From NCBI GenBank assembly GCA_024305405.1, contig JAKNDB010000098.1, forward strand, positions 2,073,501 to 2,137,500: a DNA stretch of 64,000 nt. Reading direction: 5' to 3'. The notes under the pieces are model-generated. The model saw only the letters and a program-made list of their open reading frames with translations, was not told the origin of the DNA and did no database searches. This stretch comes from Dirofilaria immitis (taxonomy: Eukaryota; Nematoda; Chromadorea; Rhabditida; Onchocercidae). Both the position numbers and the translations under genes were made by a program. Every line of letters begins with the position of its first letter. Within the stretch, counting starts at the first letter, position 1. Of the stretch, positions 1 through 13,097 are shown piece by piece.

Positions 1-3000
1 TTAATATGAAAAATATCTAATCCATACATGTTTAAGTAATTAAAAAAATAAATTTTAAAATTTAAATCCCAAACAAAATATATGATAATATTAATAAAAT
101 ATTCTTAAATACTGAACTACGATCAATAATGTATCGTTAAACATTTAAAAGAAAAATTATAATTTTATATCAGTATATATGCAGGTGTATAAATTTTAGA
201 AATCTTATTTCATCTGCTCATATAATTTAATCCAAATAATGTTTACTTCTTTTACATACTTTATCAGATATTATTTGATTATCAGAGTTTTCTCTTCAAA
301 CAACATCGAACAATATATAATTATAATTTCTTGTAATAAAATATAAAATCTATTCATAATAATAATTATTATTATTATTCTTTCAAATATATCTAAACAT
401 ATTTACAATATATCTTAAATGATATAAATAAAAATTTTAAAATTTAATTTTTCTTCTTTAAAAGAAAAGAAAACGACAGGAAAATGTTACCATAATAATC
501 TTTTCAATCTTCTTTTTATTTTTATTTTAGCATATAAAAATTTTTCGATTATAAATTAAGTAACCAATCAGATTGATAATATGAGAAAAATAATTATTTA
601 TGAAAATAAGATTCTTTATATATATATATATATAAATAATTTATTTCAGTATGTATGAAAGATTAATTATTTATTTCAGTATGTAAATATTTGCTTGAAA
701 AGATTAATTTAAAATCGAAAAGATTTAATACGAGAAATTAATTATTTATTTCAAATATGTAAATAATTGTAAGTAAATAAATTTTGCTTATTATTATTAT
801 TATTATATTTAATCATATGGAATATTAAATTTTTCCTAGTTTTGATCATCTGATGAATTCAAACAAATAAAGATTATTATTTGAATATATATATCAATTA
901 GTTTAGGAATTATTTTTTCGATCTATTCCAATTGCTTATTTTATTTTCTGCGATAATTCCTTTTTTTTTTTTTTTTTTACAATTATAATAAATTGGAAAA
1001 TAAAAAAACACAATTATAATGACAGGTTACTGTAAATTATTCTATTTGTCAAACGAGAGTGAGAGTGTTTTTTCTTTCAGTATAAAAATGAGAATGAATT
1101 TTTCTATCCAATAAATAGTTGATGATTTTTTTTTGCTAAATTTTTAAATTTAATAATTAATATTTTCCTTGAAAAGTTAAAAATTAAATTTATCAAATTA
1201 TGCTTTATTTATTTTAGGAATAATTCGGCAATGAATTTGTTTATGAATACCTTTTATAGCATTTGCTAAATACAATCTCAACAATTTTTAATAATTCTTA
1301 AAATTGTAATATAAACCAATATTTTTGAATAACAATATCGGAAAATTATATTCAGCAATGCTGTAAAAGGAATAGTTATATCGTAAAATTTTTGAGTAAT
1401 TGTTGTCGAATAGTTATACCGAAAAAAAAGTGAATTTAACATGTATGAATTTGAATGCTATTCAAATCATAATATAAATTTTGAGTAAACAATTCATTTT
1501 GGATTGATTAGATTTCAAATTAAAAAAAATTGATTATTCGACCATGGAATAATAACATTTAATTAACCATTTATTAATGTTTTCAATTAATTCAAATCGA
1601 CAAAGTTTACAAGTGATTAGTATCTAAATTAGAAGAACTTAAAATAACTTAAATTATGAGAACAAATTACCGATATTTTGTTGATATCACAAATATCATT
1701 ATTAAACAAAAAATGGAATCATTTTCGATTAAAAATTATACAAGTTTCAGTGTTTCAAAATTATCACAGAATTATTTTATTCACAGTTCACTGAACATAT
1801 ATTTTATACTATAAAATATTCAATAAAAATTAGCATAATTTTAGGCTAATAATATGAGATGATAAGACTGATTAATTTTAAAAAATATAAGAAACATTAT
1901 CTTTAACAAAATGATGAAATCTTTATTGATGAAAATTTCAAAACTATAATTTTGATAAGGATCAAAAAAATAAGAACGAAATATTCTTGAAAGTATTCCA
2001 TTGTGATGTACAAATGTTAATCACGTGAAACTACGACGTTTAAAAATATTTTCAGATTGACATAACGAAAAAGATCATTTTATTTGTCAAAAATATATGA
2101 AGCAAAATTTTCTAATTATTTTAGGATAAATTATGAAATATTATCAATGTTAATCAACTCAAATCATTTCACTGATAAAGAAGAACTGTTAAACAACTTT
2201 CACTTCTCAAATTGGTGATAAGAAAAATATTATCAGTATGGTGTCATGAATAATCACAGTATTTATAACGAAAATAGTCAATCAATATGATAAAAAAATA
2301 TTTGAAGATATAAATTTCTAGAAATTTATTTTCTAAATTCGAATAATAATTCCCGATTCGGTAATGTATGAATAGAAAGGTAAAATATGAAATAGACGAT
2401 TAAAGAAATCTTCTCATTTACGTATATTTTCTTGTAGGAAATTATTACATCCATATCATGTATAAGCAAAAGACAGAATCCGATTGTTACGGGCTATATA
2501 AAAAAATTATCACAAATCTTTTTCATTCCTTAACAAATTCAAAGTTAGTAACAACAAACGATCACAACTTCGAATCCTTATTTATTTAAAAATTTTTTTA
2601 TTCATCCTTAATGGTTTGAAATTACTTATTAAAGCTTATCTTTACGATTTTGTACTTAATTTATTTTTCTTTCATTTCGAAAATCAACTTTAATCTTTTA
2701 TTTATTTAAATTTTTGTACTCTATGTACAAATATCATATCATCTATATTAATGCATTTCAAAAATATTTTATTTCTCAAAATAAATAGAATAAGATTGAA
2801 GAGAAAAAATATTTTAAAAATCAAAAAATTTTTACTATCACAAGCAATTTTCCTAAATATTTTTGCCTCAATTGAATATTATAATCCAATTAATTCAAAT
2901 TTTTTTTTCTTATATTAATTGTATTTTATAATAAATCAAAACTCAAATTCAAATTACTTTCCAACATATTCCGAAAATTTCAATTTGTTCTAATGCTGAT

Positions 3001-3683
3001 CTGATATGTTACACTTCTGCGTAATATAAAACAGGTCTATTTATCATTCACTTGTTTAAATATTACCCATTTATTCACGATTTCATTGGAATTGTTCTAT
3101 TTTCGTTCGAACAACAATCTTGGAAAATTGATCTATTCAATTCAAACTTCAATCAATAATTGAGCAACCATTTTATTACAAAAGTACTAACTTTCTTCCT
3201 TTTTGAATATGTTTTCATTTAAATTATCGTAATAAATTTTAGTAATTTATTTCAGTGAAATAAAAAGGTATTAATAAGTGAAAAGAGAAGTAATGGAACA
3301 ATGGATGGAAAAATGAGAAATAAGCTTAATAATATCATTTGTGGTTATTACAGAAGTTGCTGACTAAATTGCAGGTTTATTTCTATTTTTATTTGTTGAT
3401 TAATTAAAATAAGAAATTTAAGTTCGGAAAATGATAATTAATATATTCGAAAGATTATCTATTGATTTAAAATAGATATTTAGCCATTTACGATTTATTG
3501 AAATATTTTAGTTGTGAATTTGAAAGAGAGATTTAGAAAAATTTTTCTTACAAAATGAATATTTGCTACTGCAATTTGATTAATTTTTGTGCATTGAACA
3601 AGAAAAAAATGAACAGTATTTATTCGTTTCTTTTATTTGATTATTCGCATTTTTAAAAGAAATTTCAAGGTTGAATTTAAACA
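1..3683. other. AT-rich stretch with no recognised gene
   Basis: Very AT-rich DNA with short homopolymers and small AT or TTA microsatellites (for example near 360, 620 and 790). I found no open frame with family resemblance and no convincing exon with flanking splice sites. Confidence 0.6.
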
Positions 3684-4025
3684 ATGTTTACAACACCATC
3701 GTTTATTCATTCAATCTTATCAATAATGCTTTATTTGATTGGTATAGCAATTAGCATGTGGATATGGCATTTATTCCCAAAAAAGTAAGTAAAGCATTTT
3801 GTTATTTTTAAATTTCAATAAGAAAATGTTGCCTTTTTTTCATCGCAACTTATTTGCTTATTTCAAAATTCCAAATAAGTACGTCCAACAAAAATGTGAA
3901 TTGATATTTTAAAAATTTTATTTCAGCCCATATTAAAAATTCAAAATCGTGCATTTAAAGAACCTGAAAATAATGGTGGTCAAATTCGGATAATAATTAA
4001 TGATCGTAAAATGTCATTACAATAA
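3684..4025 (+). CDS. Possible two-exon membrane microprotein
   Basis: Exon 1 (3684-3784) starts with ATG, encodes about 33 residues and ends at a good donor (AA|GTAAGT). Exon 2 (3927-4025) follows a strong acceptor (ATTTCAG) and encodes about 32 residues ending KMSLQ before TAA. The N-terminal half is a single hydrophobic, membrane-spanning stretch (residues about 8-30, ending SMWIWHLFP). The C-terminal half is polar and basic, so a one-pass membrane protein of about 66 residues is predicted. As written, the exons are one base out of phase. One extra A in the A-run 3779-3784 would join them, the same kind of defect seen in the recognised genes of this window. I do not recognise the protein. 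It could be a chance pair of open frames, but the splice sites and hydrophobic pattern favour a gene. Confidence 0.42.
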
Positions 4026-4555
4026 AACGAAATTTAAACCTATGATATGTTGTATCAATATGAATCTTAAAAGCAATTAATTAGTTAATTTTCGCTGATT
4101 TACTAAAAAATTTGAATTGATTTCAAATCTAATCCATTACTTTGTTCCATTACTACTAATCGTTTATTTAATTATAGTTAGTCTACATGCAATTTTTATT
4201 TATAATTATTTTAAAAAAATCAATAGTAATGTTCATTGAATTATCAATTATTATATTTGATCATTTTACGATCATTTAATTTACAATAAGTCAATAATTT
4301 TTTCTTTTTTAAATTTCTTTTTATTATTTCCGTAATTTGAAATAGAACTTGCTAATAATGCATTTGATAATATTCAGATGGAAGTAATAATTATGATGAA
4401 TTGTTTCCAGTGAAATGATTTTTCTTATTTTTTATTCCGAAATTTTATTCATAGAAAGATAACAAACAAATTTTAATTATATTTCTGTTAGAAATAAAAA
4501 TATATTCCCATCTTTTCATATTATCGCCCATTTTCTCCAATCGTGATCAATACTA
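4026..4555. other. Spacer with no recognised feature
   Basis: AT-rich sequence downstream of the candidate microprotein. I see no gene, repeat or RNA in it. Confidence 0.5.
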
Positions 4556-4654
4556 AGAGTTCTTTTGCCTTTCCATGATAGCACCTCAAACTTGATAAAA
4601 AATAATAAACCGTTATCAAGATGAATTTGATAATACATCAATGGACATAAGGGT

Positions 4655-4960
4655 TACATATCAATGAAACAAGTGATATCAATAAGAATAATTTTAATGA
4701 CGATATCATAACTCAGATGAAAAGGAAGATCAAATAATGCTCAATATGCCCATCCAACCGACCTCATTGAAGCACATCTTTTAAAATGGCTCGTCTTCCT
4801 CGTAGTGAAGAACCCTGGTTCTGCGACTGCAACAAATAGCTCTATTTTTTCTTTGTTAGCGCGGGTGAAATGAAGCTCTTTTTTAAAGGTCATAAAATAA
4901 TGGATGGATAACTATAGTTTACATTTTACATTACAACTAAATCCGCACATACAATTACTA
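4655..4960 (+). repeat. Dispersed repeat, copy 1 (diverged)
   Basis: This segment shares an ordered series of short words with 15767-15960 and 50545-50860: an ATCAATAA word, then TTTAATGACGATA, then CATAACTCA, then GAAGCACAT or a variant, then a CCTGGTT motif. Spacing is similar in all three. It is an old interspersed repeat of unknown class with no coding content I can recognise. The third copy lies inside the Pao element region, so it may be a fragment of a retroelement. Confidence 0.45.
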
Positions 4961-5275
4961 GAAATATTAGATTCAGAATAAAGGAATTATCATTTCTGTG
5001 GCTCCTCTCTTTGTGGTCTCATCTACACATATCATTACACTATTTATTATATTTTTAGTTGGAATCTACCAAAAATTTGCTGCAGATTGATTGCACAATT
5101 GTTTCATATTTTCAATTTGCATATGGTCAATTAATTATAAGTAAGAAATTTTCATATTGAAGAAATTTTTGTTCAATTTAGCAAAATGCAATGCAAAAGT
5201 TTCTTTGAAATTTTCCAGATAGAAAGAAATAAATTTAAATTAACGATAAATTACTATTTTTGAAAGAAAGAAATA

Positions 5276-5444
5276 AAATTCATGAATCCTAGTTGTAGGT
5301 CTTGGCCCTGCAGGATTAAAATTCATGAATCCTAGTCGTAGGTCTTGGTCCTGCAGGATTAAAATTCATGAATCCTAGTTGTAGGTCTTGGCCCTGCAGG
5401 ATTAAAATTCATGAATCCTAGTTGTAGGTCTTGCCCCTGCAGCA
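5276..5444. repeat. 43-bp tandem repeat, four copies
   Basis: The phrase CATGAATCCTAG recurs at 5281, 5324, 5367 and 5410, an exact 43-bp period. Units are nearly identical: copy 2 has CGTAGG and GGTCC where copy 1 has TGTAGG and GGCCC, and the last unit is truncated. The unit contains CCTGCAGG, so it is clearly richer in G+C than its surroundings. Confidence 0.95.
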
Positions 5445-5449
5445 TTTAG

Positions 5450-8400
5450 TTTAGCTAGCTTATCATTTATTAAACGATGAGCATAACGTTATTGCTATCG
5501 ATGAATTGAAGATCGAACCTTTGATGGAAAGTTTTCAGCCGATTAAAGATTTTAAACATGAAAAGTTAAGTGAACGTTCTGCTAGTGGGTTCACTTTTCA
5601 ATGAAAAAAAATTGAAATTTAAGGATATTTTACTTTTGAATATTTTATTCTAATTTGAATTTTACTGACTAAGGCATAATAACATTAATGTTGACAAAAA
5701 TGATAATGATACCTCGTTGAAAGCATTGATAACATTTGTTTCATAGTGATCATGCTCTTCGTATTCATAATTATTGACATTTATTGAATAGTCACATAAT
5801 GACGAATTCGTTTATTGCAAATGAAACAAACGTTCGGTTGGATTTAACTGTACGAAAAATTCTTGTTGAAAAAATTTTCACAATTTTAATCTTCTGCGAA
5901 TTAAGGGCGATTCGTATTTTCTTATCCACTATAAAAGAATGCCACTGAATTCTTGTCTGCAAAAATAATTTCTAGAGTTAATTTTTAATAAGTCAATAAA
6001 TTGAAGAATCGAACTTTCCAAAAATTCAAATTCTCCTCACAAATTATAGTCTTTACAATTTGCAATTACTTAAATTACCGTATTTTTTCTCTTGAAATTA
6101 CTGTATCATTTCCTTTTGGTTAAGGATAACGATATTTAAAGCAAAAAAATCATTACGGTACGGTGTAAGATAATTCAATTCATGCTCACGTATTTCGTTC
6201 ATTATCGATGATCACTTACCTCACCTAACGAGAAATGAACATATTTCGATAAGTGCAAAAATACTAAGTTCTGACCAGTTGCAATATTTCCCTCATTCTT
6301 ATTACATAGTTGTATCAGTAATACAACACTATTAATCATATTTTACGAAGATCAAAATGTTTTTCTCAGTCGAATATTTATTTATATTTGCCTGCAACCG
6401 ATCATTTATGACTTTATTCCACAACTGGCAATTATACTATCTGAAACTTCGTAAGAGAATTTGCTTAGTGGCAAACTGCCACTGATTTAAATTACGAACT
6501 CTTTAGCCGATATTCTATCAAATTCTTGAAAATAAATTTTATTTATTGCTTTTTTCCATTTTTTTAAATATATGATTTACTTTTAGATTATAATTCTATG
6601 AAAAAAAAATTGTTTGTTTTATTTCTAAGATATTTTTGATGAGAAACATTCAAATAATGCTTAGCAGTTTTAAATTTAGGAAAAATTTCTTTTTCTACAA
6701 AGAAAATTTCTATCCAAATTTATTTTTCTTTTTTATAATATTATTTCTTTTTATTTTAACAAATGTATGATTACAGTTTATTCCTTCCTTATTTTCGATG
6801 ATAAAAAAATGATTTTTTACTTGAATAAAATTTTGTGTAAACAGTGATCAGTTTTGAATTTAAAAGATATTTTCCGCACAACAAAGATTTCCACGCAACG
6901 AATATAAATTATTGTATATTATTGAATACAAGATATACGTCGTGTATTTATCGCATTGTAATATCTATAGAAACTTCTTCGCAATATTGATATTTACATT
7001 CCTTTTGGCATTAAATCGCTATGGAAACTTTTATTTACTGCAATTCAATCACAAATATTGGTACTTACTGCATGTAAGTTTTCAAAAATAAATTACGAAT
7101 TTGTTGATTGGAAAAATATGATTCTGCATACAATCCATTCCTACTAATGCTTAAATTATGAACTGGAAATTCGTAAATGATTCTGAACAATTTTTCAATG
7201 ATTAGCGTTTTAGGAATATGTTTTTGCACGAAGAACTCAGTGGTACTCATTCACAATGGACAAGAAAATGTGAAACATCACATTACAATTAAAATCTAAG
7301 GATTTTTTCAACAGTTAAATTTTGATTATATCGTAAAATTTATAAATTTCAATTACAAATTCCGGCATTTTATAATGCTCGGTTTGCTGATAACTTTTAT
7401 AACGCACATAGAGATTATAGCGGAAACGGTAAAAAACTAAACTAAATTAAATTAGATAAAGATTACTCTGGATTCCATAATAGTTTGCTTATTCGAAAAA
7501 ACATGAACTTTAATAGATAGCTGCTGATGTCCGTTAGCTGAGTAACCAGACTTACTAAAACATTGCCAGTTTCCCACAAGAAGCTTTTTCTACATCAATG
7601 ATTGTCTTTGAATAAGCAGCGGTCATAACACAATGGTTATACAAAGGGTAGTTTTATCAAACATGCACGAAAGCGAAGAAGCATTTTAACATATATATGT
7701 TGAAACATGTAAAAGAAATATCCATAATCAGAAATAGAGATATCGTGGTGATTCACGTGGAATGTTATTCTGATTTTCTAAAAAGATTTCTATGTAGAAT
7801 TTACATAGAAATAAATAGGCAGAACAAAATCGCAAATAGAAATTTTTTGTCCAGTTAGCTTATATTTAATTTTATTATTAATTCTGAATAGATTAAATGA
7901 GTATTGACAGCTAGTTTCTTCATTTTGAAAGAATCTTAACGTTGACTAATATTACGCGTCAATATGCTTACTGATCAGTTCATCAGCGATATTGAGGGAA
8001 GCAAAAAAATCTTTTATGAATCTTCAATGCTTGCAAAATATTGGATATTTTGATTTGAATCTGAAAAAGAAATCTTTATCTTATTTTTAAGAAAATTCTA
8101 TTTTTATGATAATGTGCGTTAGCTAGTCATCCTTTTCTTTGTTTTCTTATTTTTTCACTATTTTTGCCATTTTTAAGAAAATTTAGGGATAAATTTATGT
8201 TCATGATATCCTTAAATTTTTTCCCTATTATTTTTTGAAACATTCTTTTATCCCACAAATATCAAGAAATGGAAAATAAGAAAACAGCGGAAAATAGAAA
8301 CTTCTAAAAAGAATGAAAAAATTTGTTTCAATAAGTAAGGAATTAATCGAAGTGAAAGGTTATCTGGCAGTGATCACCAAAGATGGATAGAAAGCAGGAA

Positions 8401-9410
8401 AATGACGAAAACAATGACGGTCTCGATAAATTCTGCAAACAGCTGATGTATTTCAACAGAAACAAAGATGGTGTGTTCGATTTTATTTGCATTTCAGTCA
8501 GTTTTTAAGCCATTTCGGATTTTAAAGTTATTTTAATATATTCATTTTATATGTGAATTTTGCGAAGGAGGCAGTATAATGTCATTATTATGTATCAGCA
8601 TTGAGAACACAATGTCTCCATGCTTAAACTGTGAGAAGTGATCTTTTTGCAGTGAAGATGAAAAATCCATCTTACCACAACGTCTCATAGCTTTGAAGCA
8701 TGAAAAAGGACGACTCAGAAAATTAGCCAAATAGCAGAGAACAAATAGAATTGTTCACACTGAAAGCATCATTAAATCAAGTGCGAATTTTTTTTCGATT
8801 TAATGTTTAAACTAGTGCAATATATTAACGATACACTCTACTTTGCAAAATAATTTAAGAAATATTCTAAAAGTTATGCGGTTTTGGAAGCTAAACTCAG
8901 GTTCTTGGGATGTGAATGTACTACGAGTTCTTTCAACAATTAAAAAATTGATGAAAATGCGATGAGCCGAAAGATTGCTGCCAGGAGAGAAAAAGGTAAT
9001 GTCCGTTAGGAATGCAACTATCATTGGATATTATCATCAAAGAAACTGCCTATAGGCCACCTTTTATAGTAGAAGTTAAAGACTGATGAAAATCAATTAT
9101 CGACTCCAATAATATCTCATTCGATTGTTCACCAACGAGTTTATTCAACGGAAACTGATGATTCTAGCGAAAAGATTTGTCTACAAGCTAAAGGAACGAT
9201 TTTGATTGACTAAATTAAAATGATTTTTTTAAATAAACCTTTAATTTTGAGATTTTACCTATTTTGGAAAAAATCTTTTGAATATCCAGTAAAAATGTTG
9301 CAATTAAACCTACTAATTTTGTTTAGAATATAAAATTTTAATCAAAAATTCATAATATCACATGATCCTCGATTGAAAAAAGCACAGCTGAACATTAAGT
9401 GTCGAGAAAG
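5450..9410. other. Spacer, no supported gene
   Basis: I found only short isolated open frames on the minus strand (7065-7250, 8542-8730, 8812-9024). None resembles a family I know or has a partner exon in phase. The frame at 7065-7250 ends at a donor-like GCA|GTAAGT, so it could be a lone exon, but nothing else supports it. Confidence 0.45.
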
Positions 9411-9414
9411 TTTT

Positions 9415-9833
9415 CTCTTTTCTTGCGAACGAATAAAAACAATAGACAAAATATTTCAAGCGGCGTACATCAATACAATTTTTAATGGTATCTATTACCA
9501 CACAGCACGATAAAGATATATCGTAAACTAAAGCAAAATCGAATCAAAATATCGTTGGAAAAACTACTTATGAAGAACCAAGAAAGTAAAAATGATATTT
9601 ATGACAATGTTTGTAATATATATCCTAATATTTTACAACGTACGTAGCAAGTGGCAAAATACTTCGAATTAAGGTAAAACAAATGGAAAAAATTACGTGT
9701 TTTGTATTTTGTATAATCAAAGAAATAATATAAATCGATTATATTTGTGACAAATACTTTTTCTTTAATTTTTTAAAAGCATCATTAGAAACTTTTGAAA
9801 TCCCTGAAATCATTCGTAGTTTCTTTCATTTTC
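9415..9833. repeat. Duplicated block P1 (paired with 14280-14700)
   Basis: From CTTTTCTTGCGAACGA to TTTCTTTCATTTTCTTATT this block is almost identical to 14281-14702. The first copy runs directly into the 3' end of collagen copy A. The second runs into unrelated sequence at about 14703. It is non-coding as far as I can see. Confidence 0.9.
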
Positions 9834-10230
9834 TTATTTCATCATCTGCATGTCTTGTCCTCTTATGCCTCTCATTCCTTTATCACCTATACCACCTTGA
9901 ACTCCGATTTCTCCAGTTTCACCCGGCGAGCCATAATGTCCAGGCTCTCCGTCCGCTCCTCGTTTTCCCATTGGTCCCTGAGATCCGTCCGGTCCTGGGT
10001 CTCCCTATTTCCAACTTGTCCATCTCGTCCTGGTAGCCCTGGTGGTCCTGATCCAGATGGACCGCAAGCCTGAAAATGAAATCTGTAAAAGTTATCAAAA
10101 ACGCCTTGAAAAGATCCAAATGATTAAAAACTTTTCATATTTTTGTCACTTAGAAATAATTTACTAAGAAACTCGCCTGAATCACGAAAGCAGAACAGAT
10201 GACTAATAAGAAAATACTGAAAAGATGCAT
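9834..10230 (-). pseudogene. Short secreted collagen-like gene, copy A (frame break)
   Basis: Exon 1 (10177-10230) encodes an 18-residue signal peptide starting MHLFSIFLL. Exon 2 (9834-10069) encodes Gly-X-Y triplets and would end DMQMMK before TAA. It matches intact copy B (13098-13495) closely, but the C-run at 10003-10005 has three C where copy B has four. This shifts the minus-strand frame after GQVGN and leads to a TAG about 35 codons later. The intron donor is GC (CAG|GCGAGT) instead of GT; GC donors can be functional. A trans- or cis-splice acceptor (TTTCAG) lies just upstream of the ATG. Either this is a young pseudogene or one C has been missed in the assembly. Confidence 0.8.
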
Positions 10231-10572
10231 TGGTACGGGTAATCTGAAATTATTTGTGCTCAATGAGTTAAAATCTTACAACATTTTTTAAATTTTCAAA
10301 ATCTTGATATTTGAAATTTTTTAAAAGTAGAAAGAATAAGAGAAGTTAAAAAGTATTCAGGTTCCTTCAGAGAATCATTCGTAATAATAAATTTTTACGA
10401 ATTTGATCTTTCCCTTATCTATAATCAGTCCATTATTCTATGCAAATCGTGACTGATAGATCAAAATTTTAAAATGAAGTATAAATTTTGCCTGAAAGGT
10501 TATAATATTTTTGCTTATATAAAAAATAAATCGTAGTCAATCGATTAGATTATAGAAATTTCATCTTAATTA

Positions 10573-10776
10573 TTATAAATTGTCAGAAATGGACAATTTT
10601 AAAATTTGAATTGAAATCAGTGGAATAAATTTCAGCGAAAAATCACCTATTTCTATTGAGAATCGGATATCTGATATGAATCCTTCCGGAATATACGGAA
10701 CAAAGAAATATTTCAAGACATTATTATGAAGTAATGTATAGAGTAAAACATGAATGACGACAATTATTGATAGCAT
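10573..10776 (-). other. Conserved open frame upstream of collagen copy A
   Basis: This 67-codon minus-strand frame begins MLSIIVVIHVLLY directly after an acceptor-like TTTTCACAG and meets a donor-like ATAG|GTGATT after about 43 codons. Near-identical frames lie at the same place upstream of collagen copies C (19025-19261) and D (22779-22982). It is a hydrophobic segment followed by a polar tail. It could be an N-terminal exon of a longer collagen transcript, but it does not join in frame to the signal-peptide exon. Its conservation may only reflect recent duplication of the block. Confidence 0.3.
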
Positions 10777-11329
10777 CTGTGAAAATTATGTGATCTCTTC
10801 GATAATTTAAAGAAAGAAAAAGAAAAATTAATCAAATAGCAAGCGATTATTGTTATTCTTGAATCAGATTTCATTGAGAAAGTTCTCATCTTGTTTCCTG
10901 AGTGTAGTTTAAAATTATTAAGAACAACTTGAATACAGCAATGGATATACATGCTCAAATTATGCTATTGCAAGCATATAAATATATTTCTTCTACGTCC
11001 AAAAATTACTTAAGTTTTTTATCATTGTGAATAGAACTATTAACAAAAATATAATCTTTGTTTATCTGCATAACTTCTACTTGATTACGATATTGCTGCA
11101 CTCACTGAACGATGAACGATATTTTATTATTTAATACCGACATTGACGACAATAAAACATTCTTTTCACAAAATTCAATTTCTACATTTCAACATTTAGT
11201 AACTGATTTCATTAAAGCGTTGATGATTTCAGATTTATGGACTTCGTAAAATAATTAAGAAAATTTAGCAACGCTTGTGTAAACAAAAATAATCCTAATA
11301 AGAAAATAGATATGGCTGGAAGATCGCTT

Positions 11330-11625
11330 CATTATTTCCGACATATTCTATCACCTATTACTTTTATCTTCCTACTGGCATATCTTGTCATTTTATACAT
11401 TTTATAAGTCTCACTTTTCGCTCATATCGCTTTTTTACTGGTAATTCCACTCAGACCTAGCAAACCTTAAATTCCAGGCTTTTCTTCAGCACCTTGTTTT
11501 CTTTCTGGTTCCTCACGTCCTCATGATCCTCGATCTCCGACGTTTCTATCTCATCCGTCTTGATTTGGTGGTTCTATCTCTCCTGGTCTCTATGATGATG
11601 AACCGCAAAACTAAAAATATAATCC
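11330..11625 (-). pseudogene. Decayed collagen-like exon (copy A')
   Basis: Read on the minus strand, the segment keeps scattered Gly-X-Y triplets (for example GDRGS and KPGI) but has several in-frame stops and Gly replaced by Glu or Arg. It begins with the same flank as the other copies (GGAAGATCGCTTCATTATTTCC on the plus strand). The matching signal-peptide exon is absent: about 50 bp beyond it, at about 11674, the sequence switches to block S1. The second copy of this pseudogene (23540-23962) still has that exon. Confidence 0.7.
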
Positions 11626-11689
11626 TTATAAAGTTTCCGAAAAATACCTCCAGATGATTCAAATAATTTATGTTATTTCTTTGATACTT

Positions 11690-13060
11690 CGTTTTATGTT
11701 ACTTCTTTGATTTGGAACGACTGAATCCATGCTTCGCCGAATTTCTTCTCTTAATTTTTTTTTATCTTGACTAATTTCCACACATTGCGGGATACTTCTG
11801 ATTCATTGGCTGGCAAAATTCCCTCTTTATTTTGTGATCTTTGCACTTTTTGGAAAGGTATGTTTTTTTGAGTTTGTTATCTGAGACTGTTGTTATTTTT
11901 TGTTGAATTGGACGACGTAGAACGACGTTATAAAATTGATAATCGCACGGGTCACAATAACAGTACTAATGATTTAAAAATGAAATTGAAGAATCGAAGA
12001 ATTGAGGAATTGTAGGGGATTAAGATAAATCAGTTTTCCGATAATTCGTAACTGACTCGACTATTATATTAAAGGGTTTTTAAACAGTAACAAATTGGGT
12101 GTGTAGAAAGGTTTGTTAGGTTTTTTAGCTAACACAATTGGATGGTTGGTTGGATGGCTGGGAAAATGGATTAGAATTCTAAGACTGGTAATGACAACAT
12201 GAGAATGTAACGTGGAAAAATGTAAACATTCCTTCAAGATAGGAAACATGGGAAAATGTAGCGTGGGAACATGTAATTATTCTGACAAATATGTAGATTA
12301 ATGTGATAAATGGCACTAATGAATCATCATAATATTTTGTAATTATTTTTATGCCAAATTTTTATTATTTTATTATTTATATGGAATTTCGTGATATTGA
12401 ATTCGCGACAGAGACTGGTTAAATATTCATCGTCATTAAATATAGTTTTGTTTCCATGTATATTATACATTCAGATTCTTTTTGTAAAATTTTCGAAGCA
12501 ATTAATTTATGATAAACATTAATCACTTATTTTTCATTTCATCATCTGCAAGGTTTGACCAATTATGTGAATTTTATTGATTGAACCTCGAACTCTTTCA
12601 TAATTAATGCTATGTAGCATTTGTCATTTTGTTATGTTGCTATGAACTTCAAATATTTATCGGAACGAGCGAACTAATTCACTCATTCAAGTTCATTCCA
12701 TGTATTTTGAAACTTTGTATATGGATACTACAAATTGCACAACAATGAGCTGAAGTTACGAAATTATATGTGATTAATCAAGAATTTTCAACTGAAGCAA
12801 AAGAATAGACTCAAATTATGCTATTGCAAGCATATGAATATATTTCTTTTACGTCCAAAAATTGCTTAACTTCTACGTGATTACGATATTGTTGTACTCA
12901 CTGAATGATGAACAATATTTTATTACTTAATATCGACATTGATGACAATAAAACATTTATTAACACATTGATGATTTCAGACTTACGGACTTCCTAAAAT
13001 AATTAAGAGAACATAAACAAAATAATTCAAATGAGAAAATTAATATGAGTGGAAAAACTA
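11690..13060. repeat. Duplicated block S1 (paired with 20630-21990)
   Basis: From CGTTTTATGTTACTTCTTTG to the sequence just before collagen copy B, this block matches 20630-21990 at near identity with several short indels. It has no recognised gene. The frame at 12064-12249 (minus) is not maintained in the second copy because of a deletion there. The left edge shows a short local duplication (TATGTTATTTC and TATGTTACTTC), a likely junction scar. Confidence 0.88.
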
Positions 13061-13097
13061 CTTCGTTGTTTCCGACATATTCCATTACATATTGCCT

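Noticed and set aside
9795..10073. Plus-strand frames over the collagen copies (9795, 13049, 13092, 18259, 18347, 21991)
   Set aside because: These are antisense shadows of the Gly-X-Y coding strand; they have Ser/Pro/Arg-rich composition from the complementary codons.
9919..10119. Minus-strand frame of 66 codons beginning MDLFKAF (and equals at 13151, 18429, 22127)
   Set aside because: It runs through the collagen intron and exon in the post-break frame. The true product is the Gly-X-Y frame spliced to the signal-peptide exon.
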